Of a DNA stretch of 50,633 nt, positions 6,068 through 13,942 are shown piece after piece (the first letter of the stretch is position 1; each line of letters opens with the position of its first letter). The notes below the pieces were generated by a model. The model searched no databases and had not been told where the DNA came from. It was given only the letters and a program-made list of their open reading frames with translations. The DNA comes from Phycisphaerales bacterium (lineage in GTDB: Bacteria; Planctomycetota; Phycisphaerae; Phycisphaerales; SM1A02). The position numbers and the translations under genes were made by a program. Where the stretch lies: contig JASMLY010000020.1 of NCBI GenBank assembly GCA_030748455.1, positions 1 through 50,633 of the forward strand, given 5' to 3'.

Positions 6068-7837
6068 TCAGTCAATTGCTGGGATTCTAACCTCGAATTG
6101 TATCCCTACTTCAAGCGAATGAACTGAAACCGATCCCCCATGAGCCATTGCAACATGTTTAACGATGGCCAATCCAAGACCAGTACCACCGGTCTCCCTG
6201 CTGCGACCTTTGTCGACCCTGAAAAACCGTTCAAAAATACGGGGGTGCAGGTTTTTTGGAATGCCCACCCCATCGTCAAACACTGACAGAATGGCTTCAT
6301 CCCCCTCCTTGCCAACTCGGATTGTGATGTTCTTGCCACCATAGCGAACTGCATTTTGGACGAGGTTTAAACACGCCTGGTCTAAGAGTTGTTCGGTTCC
6401 TAGAACGACAACATTCTCATCACAAACCTGTGTGATGATGGAACCCGTAATTTTTGTTTCTGGCAAACAACTCCTAACAACGCGCTCGACAACACTGTGA
6501 AGGGGGATGTTCTTTGCACTTTGCTGAGAAATCCCTTCCCCCTGCTCAATTGAAGCGAGAGCGAGCAGGTCTTCTATGATTTGTTCAAGACGGTTCGCAC
6601 TTTTTGCAATAGTCTCAAGAAACAATTTCGTTTCACCGTCGTTTTGGTTGCTTTCTAGAAGTGTTTCAACATACCCCTTAATTGAAGTAATCGGAGTTCG
6701 TAACTCGTGCGACACGTTTGCGGAAAAATCGCTCCGAATCCCTTCAAGTTTTCGAAGTGTTGTCACATCATCAAGAAGCACAAGGTGTCCCGAAACACCT
6801 CCACGGTCATCGCACAAGGGTTGTACATTTGCGATGATCTCTTTTCCACTGCCGTTATCAAGCGGTACAACCAACTCAAATTTCTGGGGTTTGGCTTGGG
6901 TCGTTTGCTCAATATACGCCGAAAGATCGACGTCTCGAAGAAATGCTTCGAGCTGCACTCCCTCTACCTCAATCGTTTTTGGTATCTCCAAAATCTTCTC
7001 GGCAGCTCTGTTCATGGACAAGATGGTTTTGTCGCTATCGAGGGCAACGACACCCGTGGGCATTGACCTCAAGATTGCAGCCTGTTCTTCCTTTGTTTTT
7101 TCCACAGTCGAAAGACTCGCATTCAACTGCTCGGCCATAGAGTTCAGTTCCGTTTCAAGTTCTTGCAATTCACCAGATGGCGTACGTTCTATCCTGTGCG
7201 CCAGATCGCCCGAGGAAAACTTTTTTGCTCCCAAAACAAGATGTTGTACACTCGTTGCGATTGTTTTTGAAAGACACAGCGTGCCAAAAACGGTGCAAAG
7301 TAAAAGCACAAACCCAATGATTACAAGTCGTTCAATGGTTGGCTTTGTGTCTCCTGCTATGATCGATGTTGGCATTGCAACGCGTAATACCGCTTGTACA
7401 TCTGAACCACTCATGAGAGGTTCTGCGTAATACGTCATTTCTTTTTCAAGTGTATGGCTAAATCGTTGTGTTGTGCCAGACACTCCAGATCGCAACGCCC
7501 TTTGCACCTCTTGTCGCATCAAGTGATTTTCCATTGCTTCAGGAGATGTCTCAGAATCTGCAACCACGGATCCAACGGCATCGATCACTGTTACTCGAAA
7601 CTCTGTAGATGCAAATTTCTTTTGAATTGATTGATTGAGCTTTTGGGATAAACCAAATTCGAGAACGTCTTCTCGAATGACAGGAATCATGTTGGTTAAA
7701 GTCTTAATGGTTTTTGTTGTGTGTACCTGTTTGATTTGTTGTACATAAAACAGCCCCAACGCGATCGTCGTCACGATTTGCACAACAATCAAAACAAGTG
7801 ATACTCTCCAAACGTATGACCGCGGGATGATTCTCAC
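6068..7837 (-). CDS. phoR: PhoR phosphate-sensing histidine kinase
   Basis: I place the start at the GTG at 7835-7837. It overlaps the phoB stop as GTGA and has a strong ribosome site GGGAGGG 6-7 bases upstream, giving 589 residues. Order: helix at about 8-30, an extracytoplasmic sensor part (about 31-165), a second helix at about 168-190, HAMP (GDLAHRIERTPSGELQELET), PAS (TGVVALDSDKTILSMNRAAE), HisKA with phospho-accepting His377 in NVSHELRTPITSIKGYVETL, then the ATPase domain with NLVQNAVRYGG, DDGVGIP and GTGLGLAIVKH. PhoR phosphorylates PhoB when phosphate is low. All catalytic boxes are intact. The large periplasmic part is more like Bacillus-type PhoR than the short E. coli form. Confidence 0.93.
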   Translation of the reverse strand: MRIIPRSYVWRVSLVLIVVQIVTTIALGLFYVQQIKQVHTTKTIKTLTNMIPVIREDVLEFGLSQKLNQSIQKKFASTEFRVTVIDAVGSVVADSETSPEAMENHLMRQEVQRALRSGVSGTTQRFSHTLEKEMTYYAEPLMSGSDVQAVLRVAMPTSIIAGDTKPTIERLVIIGFVLLLCTVFGTLCLSKTIATSVQHLVLGAKKFSSGDLAHRIERTPSGELQELETELNSMAEQLNASLSTVEKTKEEQAAILRSMPTGVVALDSDKTILSMNRAAEKILEIPKTIEVEGVQLEAFLRDVDLSAYIEQTTQAKPQKFELVVPLDNGSGKEIIANVQPLCDDRGGVSGHLVLLDDVTTLRKLEGIRSDFSANVSHELRTPITSIKGYVETLLESNQNDGETKLFLETIAKSANRLEQIIEDLLALASIEQGEGISQQSAKNIPLHSVVERVVRSCLPETKITGSIITQVCDENVVVLGTEQLLDQACLNLVQNAVRYGGKNITIRVGKEGDEAILSVFDDGVGIPKNLHPRIFERFFRVDKGRSRETGGTGLGLAIVKHVAMAHGGSVSVHSLEVGIQFEVRIPAID

Positions 7838-8529
7838 GTGCAACCCTCCCAACCTATACGTTCTGCAAGCCTATAGCCCACACCGCGAACTGTTTCAACA
7901 ACAGAAGAGAGTTCGCCAAGTTTTTTTCTGAGTGAAGTGATGTGGACATCGATTGTTCGAGTCGACAACACGGCTTGGTGCCCGTGCAGTGATTGAGAGA
8001 TTTGGTCCCGCGTTTTGACGAAGCCTGGTCTCGCTGCCAAATAAGAAAGGATGTCGTATTCAGATTGTGTAAGTGCAATGGGGTTCTCGTCGACTTTCAC
8101 CGCTCGCTTATCATGATCGATACAAAGCCTGTTGGCATACAGTGTGATTGAACGAGAGTCTTCAACAAGTTCGGTTCTACGAAGCACCGCCCGAACTCTT
8201 GCCAAAAGAATTTTGGGGCTAAATGGCTTCGTAACATAATCCACTGCACCGAGTTCTAAACCAGAAACAACATCAGATTCATCACTGAGTGCCGAAACGA
8301 TAATGATCGGAACATTGTTTATTTTTTTACAAATGTCTAGACCAGAAATGTCTGGGAGCATCAGATCTAGGAGTATGAGGTCAAACGATCGGTTGCTTAA
8401 CAGGTCTATCGCTTCTTTTCCTGACGAGGCCAGGTGAGAGACAAATCCATTCCGATCTAAGTGCAGGCGGATGAGGGAAGAAATTGCAGGTTCATCTTCA
8501 ACTACTAATATGTTTTGAGTCTCGTCCAT
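7834..8529 (-). CDS. phoB: PhoB-type response regulator
   Basis: The 231-residue OmpR/PhoB-family regulator has a receiver domain (residues 1-120) with the acidic pair in VVEDEPA, the phospho-acceptor Asp55 in LILLDLMLPDISGLD, and the conserved lysine in VDYVTKPFSP. A winged helix follows: LTQSEYDILSYLAARPGFVK, then TRTIDVHITSLRKKLGE and VETVRGVGYRLAE. It overlaps phoR by 4 bases and begins 21 bases after phoU, so the three are surely one transcript. Its likely target is the 11-bp repeat array before the porin gene. Assignment as PhoB rather than another OmpR-type regulator rests on the phosphate neighbours. Confidence 0.93.
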   Translation of the reverse strand: MDETQNILVVEDEPAISSLIRLHLDRNGFVSHLASSGKEAIDLLSNRSFDLILLDLMLPDISGLDICKKINNVPIIIVSALSDESDVVSGLELGAVDYVTKPFSPKILLARVRAVLRRTELVEDSRSITLYANRLCIDHDKRAVKVDENPIALTQSEYDILSYLAARPGFVKTRDQISQSLHGHQAVLSTRTIDVHITSLRKKLGELSSVVETVRGVGYRLAERIGWEGCT

Positions 8530-8550
8530 CGATTGGTTGATTGTATGCCC

Positions 8551-9036
8551 TTATGAAGTGTGGCGGACAACCTCCCCTTCAATCATAAAAATGACATCTT
8601 CTGCGATGTTGGTTGCTAGGTCTGCAATCCGTTCTATTTTTGTCGCAACCGTAACTAAACTAATAGAAGTTAATGTCAATTCAGCAATGTGTTGTTGAGT
8701 CCAGCGTAGCACATCTTTCCGCAAATCGTCCACCTGATCATCAGCCTCTCGCACCTTTCGAGCGAGTAACGGATCGCTATGCGCAAAAGACTCAACCGAG
8801 TTGTGCAGCATTGAGGCTGTGGCTTGCATCATGTCGGTAATAGATTTTGGCATTGTGAACACCTCGTGTGCTTTTGCTATTTTTGACCCCCGTTTTGCGA
8901 CGCCTGAAGCTAGATCAGCAATTCTCTCGAGGCTCGTATTGATCCTCATGACGGCGAGAACAAGGCGTAAATCAGAGGCAACCGGTTGATCAAGTGCAAG
9001 AATTTCTAAACAAACAGCTTCGATTCCAAGCTCCAT
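8551..9036 (-). CDS. phoU: PhoU, lacking the N-terminal helix region
   Basis: From the first ATG (9034-9036) the protein has 161 residues. They match PhoU from the second helix on: CLEILALDQPVASDLRLVLA, then the ERIADLASGVAKRG metal-contact region, and its repeat KIERIADLATNIAEDVIFM near the C-terminus. PhoU usually has about 220-240 residues. Codons upstream of the ATG continue the PhoU alignment (VEGDRTLAKEVRGDDQEINN) back to a TAA that is also the stop codon of the porin gene, and no usual start codon lies between. Compared with E. coli PhoU about 43 residues before that point are missing. PhoU normally restrains PhoR. The product may be translated by reinitiation, be non-functional, or reflect an assembly deletion. 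Confidence 0.85.
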   Translation of the reverse strand: MELGIEAVCLEILALDQPVASDLRLVLAVMRINTSLERIADLASGVAKRGSKIAKAHEVFTMPKSITDMMQATASMLHNSVESFAHSDPLLARKVREADDQVDDLRKDVLRWTQQHIAELTLTSISLVTVATKIERIADLATNIAEDVIFMIEGEVVRHTS

Positions 9037-9096
9037 ATTGTTAATTTCTTGGTCGTCGCCTCTGACTTCTTTGGCTAGTGTTCGATCTCCCTCAAC
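9037..9096 (-). other. PhoU-like codons without a start codon, directly after the porin stop
   Basis: Twenty codons in frame with phoU encode VEGDRTLAKEVRGDDQEINN. They align with E. coli PhoU from about residue 44. They are bounded by the porin stop TAA (9097-9099) on one side and the phoU ATG on the other. There is no ATG, GTG or TTG and no ribosome site. Confidence 0.75.
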
Positions 9097-10440
9097 TTAA
9101 AAGAGAATTTGCAATTGTGTGCGTAGGAGCATTTGGTCGGTTTCGTTCGCGGTATCTGCTCTCCAACCGTTACCCGAGGAAACCCAGTCTGCGGACGGGG
9201 TCGTTGTAATCGCACTGTCTGTATTCACGAGTGTGTCGCCCGCCCACGCCAAATCTGTTGTCCATTTCAGAGTATTACTACCCGCCGTTGGCCAGTAGTT
9301 AAAACCGACGCGTAGCGCGTCCATGTCCATGTTTGAGCCACTGACTTCACCCTCTTGATACTGGGCAAACAATTCCACGTTGTCGTTTGCCATAAACCCG
9401 CCTTGGATAAGCCAACCCGAAGAATCGACCTCATCGCTGTTTGTTGTGTTCTTCCCAGTTGTTTCAACTGCATAGCCAAACACGTTCCAACCATCGGCTC
9501 GATAGGAAACATCGACTGTCCAGCCATTGCTTTCATCTGCTTTTGCGTTTCCATACTCAAATGTACCCGAATCGGTATCGTAGTTTTGATAGGCAACCCC
9601 AATGAGCCAGCCGGTTTTTGCACCAACCTTTGATGTGAGATAGTCAAAATCTTTCCAACTTGCATCTCCAAACCGGAATTCTGCTCTTGCTACCCACGCG
9701 TTTGTTGGTGAGGACAGGGCTGGAGTATTTGATTGTCCTGGGCCGTCTGTGTACTGAACCAACAACTTCATGTCATCATTTTTCCAACCGTATTCGATCC
9801 CCTGTGACCAGCCATACGTAAATGCGTTATTGAGCATTGATCGTTCAACGGTGAGTTGTTTGCTTGATGAAACAACGTTTTCTCGAAGGAAGCGTTGTTT
9901 GAATTGTCCAAACTTAAACCAACTACCATCATCAAACTTTTTACCTGCCCACGCGTCTGCGGTAACAGATTGATTGTTGTCATCCCTTGACCATGTTGTA
10001 GCAATTTTGTACACCCATGATGGATCAACAACATGGCCTGAAAACTTTAGTTTCGTGCGTCGTTGTTCAAAACCGTGTTCTGAATCTTGCCCTCCCGCCT
10101 TGTTGTACAACCAGCGAGCTTGAAGTTGGCCTCCTATTTTGAGTTTCCAGTTTCCATCTGCTGATTGGATGTACGCGCCACCATCGTAACCAGCTGTTGC
10201 ATTCGTACCCTGAAGGCTTGCCCTTGTGTCTGCATCGGCAAGTACTTCGTGGACAAGGTCGCGGATTTGGTCTGATCGTTGGTCAGACAACCATGCGTTG
10301 TCTTGATTTTTGAGGTTTGCAACTTCACCTTGAAGTTCAACAACCATGTGTCGAAGTTCTTCAACGGATGCGGTTGCTGGGTTTGGATTTGCCCATGCTG
10401 CAGAGGTTAGGGTGCATGAAAGTGCTATACATGTAAACAT
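9097..10440 (-). CDS. OprO/OprP-like (phosphate-selective) outer-membrane porin
   Basis: The 447-residue protein has a signal peptide (MFTCIALSCTLTSAAWA, cleavage before NPNPA), a short coiled coil (SVEELRHMVVELQGEVANLK) as in trimeric porins, and a barrel of alternating strands. GNWKLKIGGQLQARWLYN and FEQRRTKLKFSGHVVDPSWVY are the hallmarks of the phosphate-selective porin O/P family. KFGQFKQRFLRENVVSSSKQ and the C-terminal LLRTQLQILF, ending in phenylalanine, also fit. It should admit phosphate or other anions through the outer membrane. It heads the phosphate cluster with a ribosome site AAGGAG 8 bases before the ATG. The 11-bp repeats upstream suggest direct control by PhoB. Confidence 0.88.
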   Translation of the reverse strand: MFTCIALSCTLTSAAWANPNPATASVEELRHMVVELQGEVANLKNQDNAWLSDQRSDQIRDLVHEVLADADTRASLQGTNATAGYDGGAYIQSADGNWKLKIGGQLQARWLYNKAGGQDSEHGFEQRRTKLKFSGHVVDPSWVYKIATTWSRDDNNQSVTADAWAGKKFDDGSWFKFGQFKQRFLRENVVSSSKQLTVERSMLNNAFTYGWSQGIEYGWKNDDMKLLVQYTDGPGQSNTPALSSPTNAWVARAEFRFGDASWKDFDYLTSKVGAKTGWLIGVAYQNYDTDSGTFEYGNAKADESNGWTVDVSYRADGWNVFGYAVETTGKNTTNSDEVDSSGWLIQGGFMANDNVELFAQYQEGEVSGSNMDMDALRVGFNYWPTAGSNTLKWTTDLAWAGDTLVNTDSAITTTPSADWVSSGNGWRADTANETDQMLLRTQLQILF

Positions 10441-10471
10441 TTGATCGTCTCCTTATTTGATCTGTGCATGA

Positions 10472-10531
10472 ATCGTAGGATTTGTTTGTTAAGATCGTGT
10501 TTAGATTCAGTACAAATCGTGCAAATATTGG
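10472..10531 (-). promoter_or_regulatory. Candidate Pho box array and -10 box of the porin promoter
   Basis: Read leftward from 10531, four contiguous 11-base units (ending at 10488) share A, T, T and C at positions 4, 5, 7 and 11; two of them are ACGATTTGTAC and ACGATCTTAAC. Ten bases then lead to TACGAT (10477-10472), a fair -10 box, and the start codon follows 31 bases later. Direct repeats of 11 bases ending about 10 bases before a -10 box, with no -35 box, is the architecture of PhoB-activated promoters in E. coli. The sequence differs from the E. coli Pho box. Confidence 0.5.
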
Positions 10532-10538
10532 GTACCTA

Positions 10539-10567
10539 TTGCTGTTTTGACCAATGCTGAGTATCCT
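10539..10567 (+). promoter_or_regulatory. Candidate promoter of tRNA-Cys
   Basis: TTGCTG (10539-10544), a 17-base spacer and TATCCT (10562-10567) end 10 bases before the first base of the tRNA, a normal distance. Confidence 0.45.
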
Positions 10568-10577
10568 GCTCACTCTC

Positions 10578-10651
10578 GGCCGAGTGCCCAAGTGGTCTAA
10601 GGGAACGGATTGCAAATCCGTCATTCGTGGGTTCGAATCCCACCTCGGCCT
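10578..10651 (+). tRNA. tRNA-Cys (anticodon GCA)
   Basis: The 74-base gene has a perfect 7-pair acceptor stem (GGCCGAG with CTCGGCC), an anticodon stem-loop ACGGA-TTGCAAA-TCCGT with GCA in the anticodon position, and a T arm GTGGG-TTCGAAT-CCCAC. The discriminator base is T (U73), the main identity element of tRNA-Cys. CCA is not encoded. A protein gene begins 27 bases downstream on the same strand. Confidence 0.95.
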
Positions 10652-10678
10652 TCATGCCCCACTAAGAGGCTAAAACCC

Positions 10679-11485
10679 ATGGCTGTACGCTTCCTCCTCT
10701 ATCCCGTTGTACTGTTTCTGATCTGCCTTCAAGCAAGTGTGGGTGCCGAGATCGAACAAATAACGGTACTTCGAGAGGGTTCAACAATTTTGAACGCAAC
10801 CGCAACACTTGAACTCTCTACGGTTGAAAAACCTGCAAGTGTTACGATCGTGCGAGAGGATGGGACAACTGCGAACAAACTCATACTTTTTCCAAATCAA
10901 CGCGTAGCTGAAATGGAGTCTGAAGAGGCAAGAGCACCAAAGAGCACGTTTCAGTTGAGCGGGGAGATATTTACGTTTGATCTAGGGAATTTTTTGCTCG
11001 TTCGTGAAGTCACACGTGTCGATCAATTCGCTTCTCGGGATCTCCCTGATCACGAACCACTCAGTCCTGATATCGACTCAGAAGAATCTCGACAATCGGA
11101 CGATTCCATTGAGTCGATCATCGCAGATCTTGAAGAGGCTACAGGATCCTTAAACAAAAGCATTCGAAGCGCAGCAAACAACCCTATTGACCAAACACCT
11201 TCAAGAGACGAGGGGATTCGAGTTACAAATCGCCGTGGACATCTCGTCCGAAATACCCAAGGCGCTTGGATCTTCGTTTTTGTTGCCGATTCCTCTGGTC
11301 TATCCGACCCTCCTTGCACAGTCTTACCAACAACGGCATCTAAAAAACTATTTAAATTCGCAAGCCGTGGAGGGTATACCATTCCTGTATTGGTTTCAGG
11401 AGAAATCCTTACATATCACGGGCATGAATTTTTGTTGGTGCGATCTTGGCGAAAAGTACACAAAGCAGATCACCTTACGAGATAG
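10679..11485 (+). CDS. Secreted protein with an internal repeat, family unknown
   Basis: A start at ATG 10679, with AAGAGG 9 bases upstream, gives 268 residues; the frame runs back into tRNA-Cys, so a longer start is not credible. A signal peptide (RFLLYPVVLFLICLQASVGA) precedes the mature part. Two related segments are visible: FQLSGEIFTFDLGNFLLVRE at about residues 95-115 and PVLVSGEILTYHGHEFLLVR near the C-terminus. Each closes a beta-rich domain. They are joined by an acidic, serine-rich linker (SPDIDSEESRQSDDSIESII). The gene converges with the cyclophilin gene and overlaps it by 16 bases. I do not recognise the family; an exported envelope protein is the most that can be said. Confidence 0.7.
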   Translation: MAVRFLLYPVVLFLICLQASVGAEIEQITVLREGSTILNATATLELSTVEKPASVTIVREDGTTANKLILFPNQRVAEMESEEARAPKSTFQLSGEIFTFDLGNFLLVREVTRVDQFASRDLPDHEPLSPDIDSEESRQSDDSIESIIADLEEATGSLNKSIRSAANNPIDQTPSRDEGIRVTNRRGHLVRNTQGAWIFVFVADSSGLSDPPCTVLPTTASKKLFKFASRGGYTIPVLVSGEILTYHGHEFLLVRSWRKVHKADHLTR

Positions 11486-12426
11486 CGGGGTTGGGAGAGT
11501 TCCATCGTGATGTTGTGTATTCGTGGGGGATTTTTCGGTCGACCAGTTTTGGGGTCCGCGATCGGAGTTGCTGCGATTGTTTTAATCACTTCACCCCCGA
11601 GGGTAGTTTCACCAAAAGCACAATACTGCCCATCAAGCCGTGCTGTTCCCTCTCGAGATAAACACAAGAAAAACTGGCATCCTGCAGAATCTGGATCTCC
11701 CGCCCGCGCCATTGATATGACACCAAAATCGTGGGGAAGTGAACTTTTTTCAATCGGCAGCCACCAACCCGGGCCACCTGACCCTGTGCCGGTTGGATCA
11801 CCACCTTGAATCACAAAAGGCAACCCCTTGTTAGTCAAAGGAACAACGCGGTGAAAAACAGTCCCGTAATACAACCCGCCTTCTGCTAATTCACGAAAGT
11901 TCCAAGCGGTGTTGGGGGCTGCGTCTGGTCGGAGTGTTACGTGAATTTGTCCTTCGCTCGTTTCAATTACTGCGTCTTTGTCGAGGTACACACGCCAACC
12001 ACTGAGGATTGATTCTTCAAATTCATCATCGATTGCTTCATCTTTCCAATCAACAATTTTTGTATACGTGATATCTGTTCCCTCTTTGGTTACTTCTTCT
12101 ACAACAGGAACAAGTCTTGAGCGAAGGGGATCGATCACAATTGGTGTACCGATTGGTTCACCTTCCACAAGAAGTTGTACCCATGCGGCGCGCTGAAGTT
12201 GTTGTATTTGCGGCAACCTACGAAGTAAATCATGTTGACCTTCAGTGACCGCTTCTGTGGATGAGATGGGTTTGTTTTCATTGTCTAGTAACACGACATG
12301 CCCAATGTCAATATCGCTTGGCAAGTCAATCTCAACCATGATGCTTTGGTGAACACCGTTGTAGAGATTTGTGGGAGTAATAGGTGTATTTGTTACAAGG
12401 CAATACGAAAGGATAAACTCATACAT
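11470..12426 (-). CDS. Cyclophilin-type peptidyl-prolyl isomerase
   Basis: The C-terminal half (about residues 150-318) is a cyclophilin domain: FHRVV at 191-195 holds the catalytic arginine (Arg193), FVIQGGDPTGTGSGGPG the next substrate loop, QFFLCL at 251-256 and LDGQYCAFGE the rest of the active site. It isomerises prolyl bonds during protein folding. The first 150 residues are unlike other cyclophilins, contain no signal peptide, and include strands such as GHVVLLDNENKPISSTEAV. A later start at residue 30 (MVEIDLPSD) is possible. It lies 31 bases after gatB on the same strand. The enzyme class is secure; the N-terminal part is unidentified. Confidence 0.87.
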   Translation of the reverse strand: MYEFILSYCLVTNTPITPTNLYNGVHQSIMVEIDLPSDIDIGHVVLLDNENKPISSTEAVTEGQHDLLRRLPQIQQLQRAAWVQLLVEGEPIGTPIVIDPLRSRLVPVVEEVTKEGTDITYTKIVDWKDEAIDDEFEESILSGWRVYLDKDAVIETSEGQIHVTLRPDAAPNTAWNFRELAEGGLYYGTVFHRVVPLTNKGLPFVIQGGDPTGTGSGGPGWWLPIEKSSLPHDFGVISMARAGDPDSAGCQFFLCLSREGTARLDGQYCAFGETTLGGEVIKTIAATPIADPKTGRPKNPPRIHNITMELSQPRYLVR

Positions 12427-12457
12427 GCACGCATGTTCGTGTTGTTTGTTTGGTGCG

Positions 12458-13942
12458 TCAACCCCGTATCTCGAGGAGTAGTTTTTCTCGAACGGTTTTT
12501 GCGTCTGCAGCCCCCCCGCTGCGTTTCATCACTTCACCAACAAGCCTTCCTAGAGCAGCATCTTTGCCCCCCCGAACGTCTTCGGCGGCCTGCGGTTGTG
12601 CTTCGATTGCTGCGTTCACCCATGCATCGATTGCCCCATCGTCTGTTACTTGCACGAGCCCGTGTTCTTCGGCAAGGGTTTCTGCTGTTTGATCTGAAGC
12701 GCAGAGCAGTTCGAACAGCGTGCTTGCAGCAGAAGATCCTATTGTGTTGTTTGTACGCATTGAAACTAATTCCGCAAGTTGATCGGGTGTAATCCCAAGT
12801 TGATTCACTTCACACCCCTGTTCATTGGCAAGTTTCGCGCCTGTGTTGAGCAACAACTTTGCACACGAAGACCCATCACCAGAAACCGATACACATGCTT
12901 CAAAAAAATTTGAAACTTCTGGTTCTGCCGTCAGTGCTTGGGCGTCTTTTAGAGACAGTTGGAATTCTTGTTGATATCTTCGTTTTCTTGATGCGGGTAG
13001 TTCTGGAATTGTGTTGTTCACCTCATCCACCCATGCTTGAGAAATTGTTAGTGGAACAAGGTCTGGGTCTGGGAAAAAACGATAGTCATGCGCGTCCTCT
13101 TTTTCTCTTTGCAAAATCGTTATGTTTTTTTCATCGTCCCACCCCCGTGTGCTTTTTGCATTTGGCCCCATTTCTAATCCATCCTGCAACCACGCTTCTA
13201 CTTGCCGTATCTTTTCGTGTTCGATTGCTCCGGCAATTGCACGGAAGGAGTTCAGGTTTTTTATTTCCACAATTGGTGTTGCGTGTTCCGACCCATCTTC
13301 TGTCGTTATCAGCATGTTGATGTTCGGCTCAAATCGCATGTGTCCGCGTTGCATTATTCCGTCTGAAACACCTAAGTATCTACAGATGTCTCGAATTTCT
13401 TTCGCGTACTCCAGCGCATCTTGCACACTGTGTAAATCAGGCGCAGAAACTATTTCAAGAAGTGGCGTCCCCGCCCTGTTGAGGTCAACGAGTGAACCTT
13501 CATAGTGTTCCCCGCCAGGAAGTTCGTGTCCAAGCTTCCCAGTATCTTCCTCAAGATGCGCACGAATAATGCGAACTGGTTTCCGTTCTTCTCCGATTTC
13601 AACCACACCATCAAAGCAGAGGGGTTTATCAAACTGACTAATCTGATACCCTTTGGGGAGGTCTGGATAATAGTAGTTTTTTCGGTCCCACTTTGTGAAC
13701 CTCGCAATTGTGCAATTGAGTGCTAACCCTACCCGCATTGACATCGAAACGGCGCGTTTGTTGATCACTGGTAACGAGCCAGGCAATGCCATCACAACTG
13801 GGTCAACGAGCGTGTTTGGTTCTGCTTCATAGTAGGAATTCGATGCCATATTTGGCGCAGCTGTAAACATCTTGCTCTCTGTTGCAAGCTCAACATGAAT
13901 TTCCATACCAATCAGGACGCGTGATGAAGCAATCTTTGTCAC
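12458..13942 (-). CDS. gatB: Aspartyl/glutamyl-tRNA amidotransferase subunit B
   Basis: The 494-residue protein matches GatB over its whole length: GMEIHVELATESKMF at the N-terminus, NTLVDPVVMALPGSLPVINK, YYYPDLPKGYQISQFDKPLC, RIIRAHLEEDTGKL, DLNRAGTPLLEIVSAPDL, and RMRFEPNINMLI-like strands. The C-terminal YqeY-like domain ends GRLVGEVMKRSGGAADAKTV. GatB activates Glu-tRNA(Gln) or Asp-tRNA(Asn) for amidation using ammonia from GatA. gatA and gatC are not in this window. It overlaps pyrE by 4 bases (ATGA), so the two are translated from one message. Confidence 0.97.
   Translation of the reverse strand: MTKIASSRVLIGMEIHVELATESKMFTAAPNMASNSYYEAEPNTLVDPVVMALPGSLPVINKRAVSMSMRVGLALNCTIARFTKWDRKNYYYPDLPKGYQISQFDKPLCFDGVVEIGEERKPVRIIRAHLEEDTGKLGHELPGGEHYEGSLVDLNRAGTPLLEIVSAPDLHSVQDALEYAKEIRDICRYLGVSDGIMQRGHMRFEPNINMLITTEDGSEHATPIVEIKNLNSFRAIAGAIEHEKIRQVEAWLQDGLEMGPNAKSTRGWDDEKNITILQREKEDAHDYRFFPDPDLVPLTISQAWVDEVNNTIPELPASRKRRYQQEFQLSLKDAQALTAEPEVSNFFEACVSVSGDGSSCAKLLLNTGAKLANEQGCEVNQLGITPDQLAELVSMRTNNTIGSSAASTLFELLCASDQTAETLAEEHGLVQVTDDGAIDAWVNAAIEAQPQAAEDVRGGKDAALGRLVGEVMKRSGGAADAKTVREKLLLEIRG

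Noticed and set aside
6576..7430. A 284-codon forward frame antisense to phoR
   Set aside because: It is opposite the clear HisKA, PAS and HAMP domains of phoR and has no recognisable domain.
10610..10678. An upstream extension of the exported protein
   Set aside because: It would begin inside tRNA-Cys, and a signal peptide with its own ribosome site follows at 10679.
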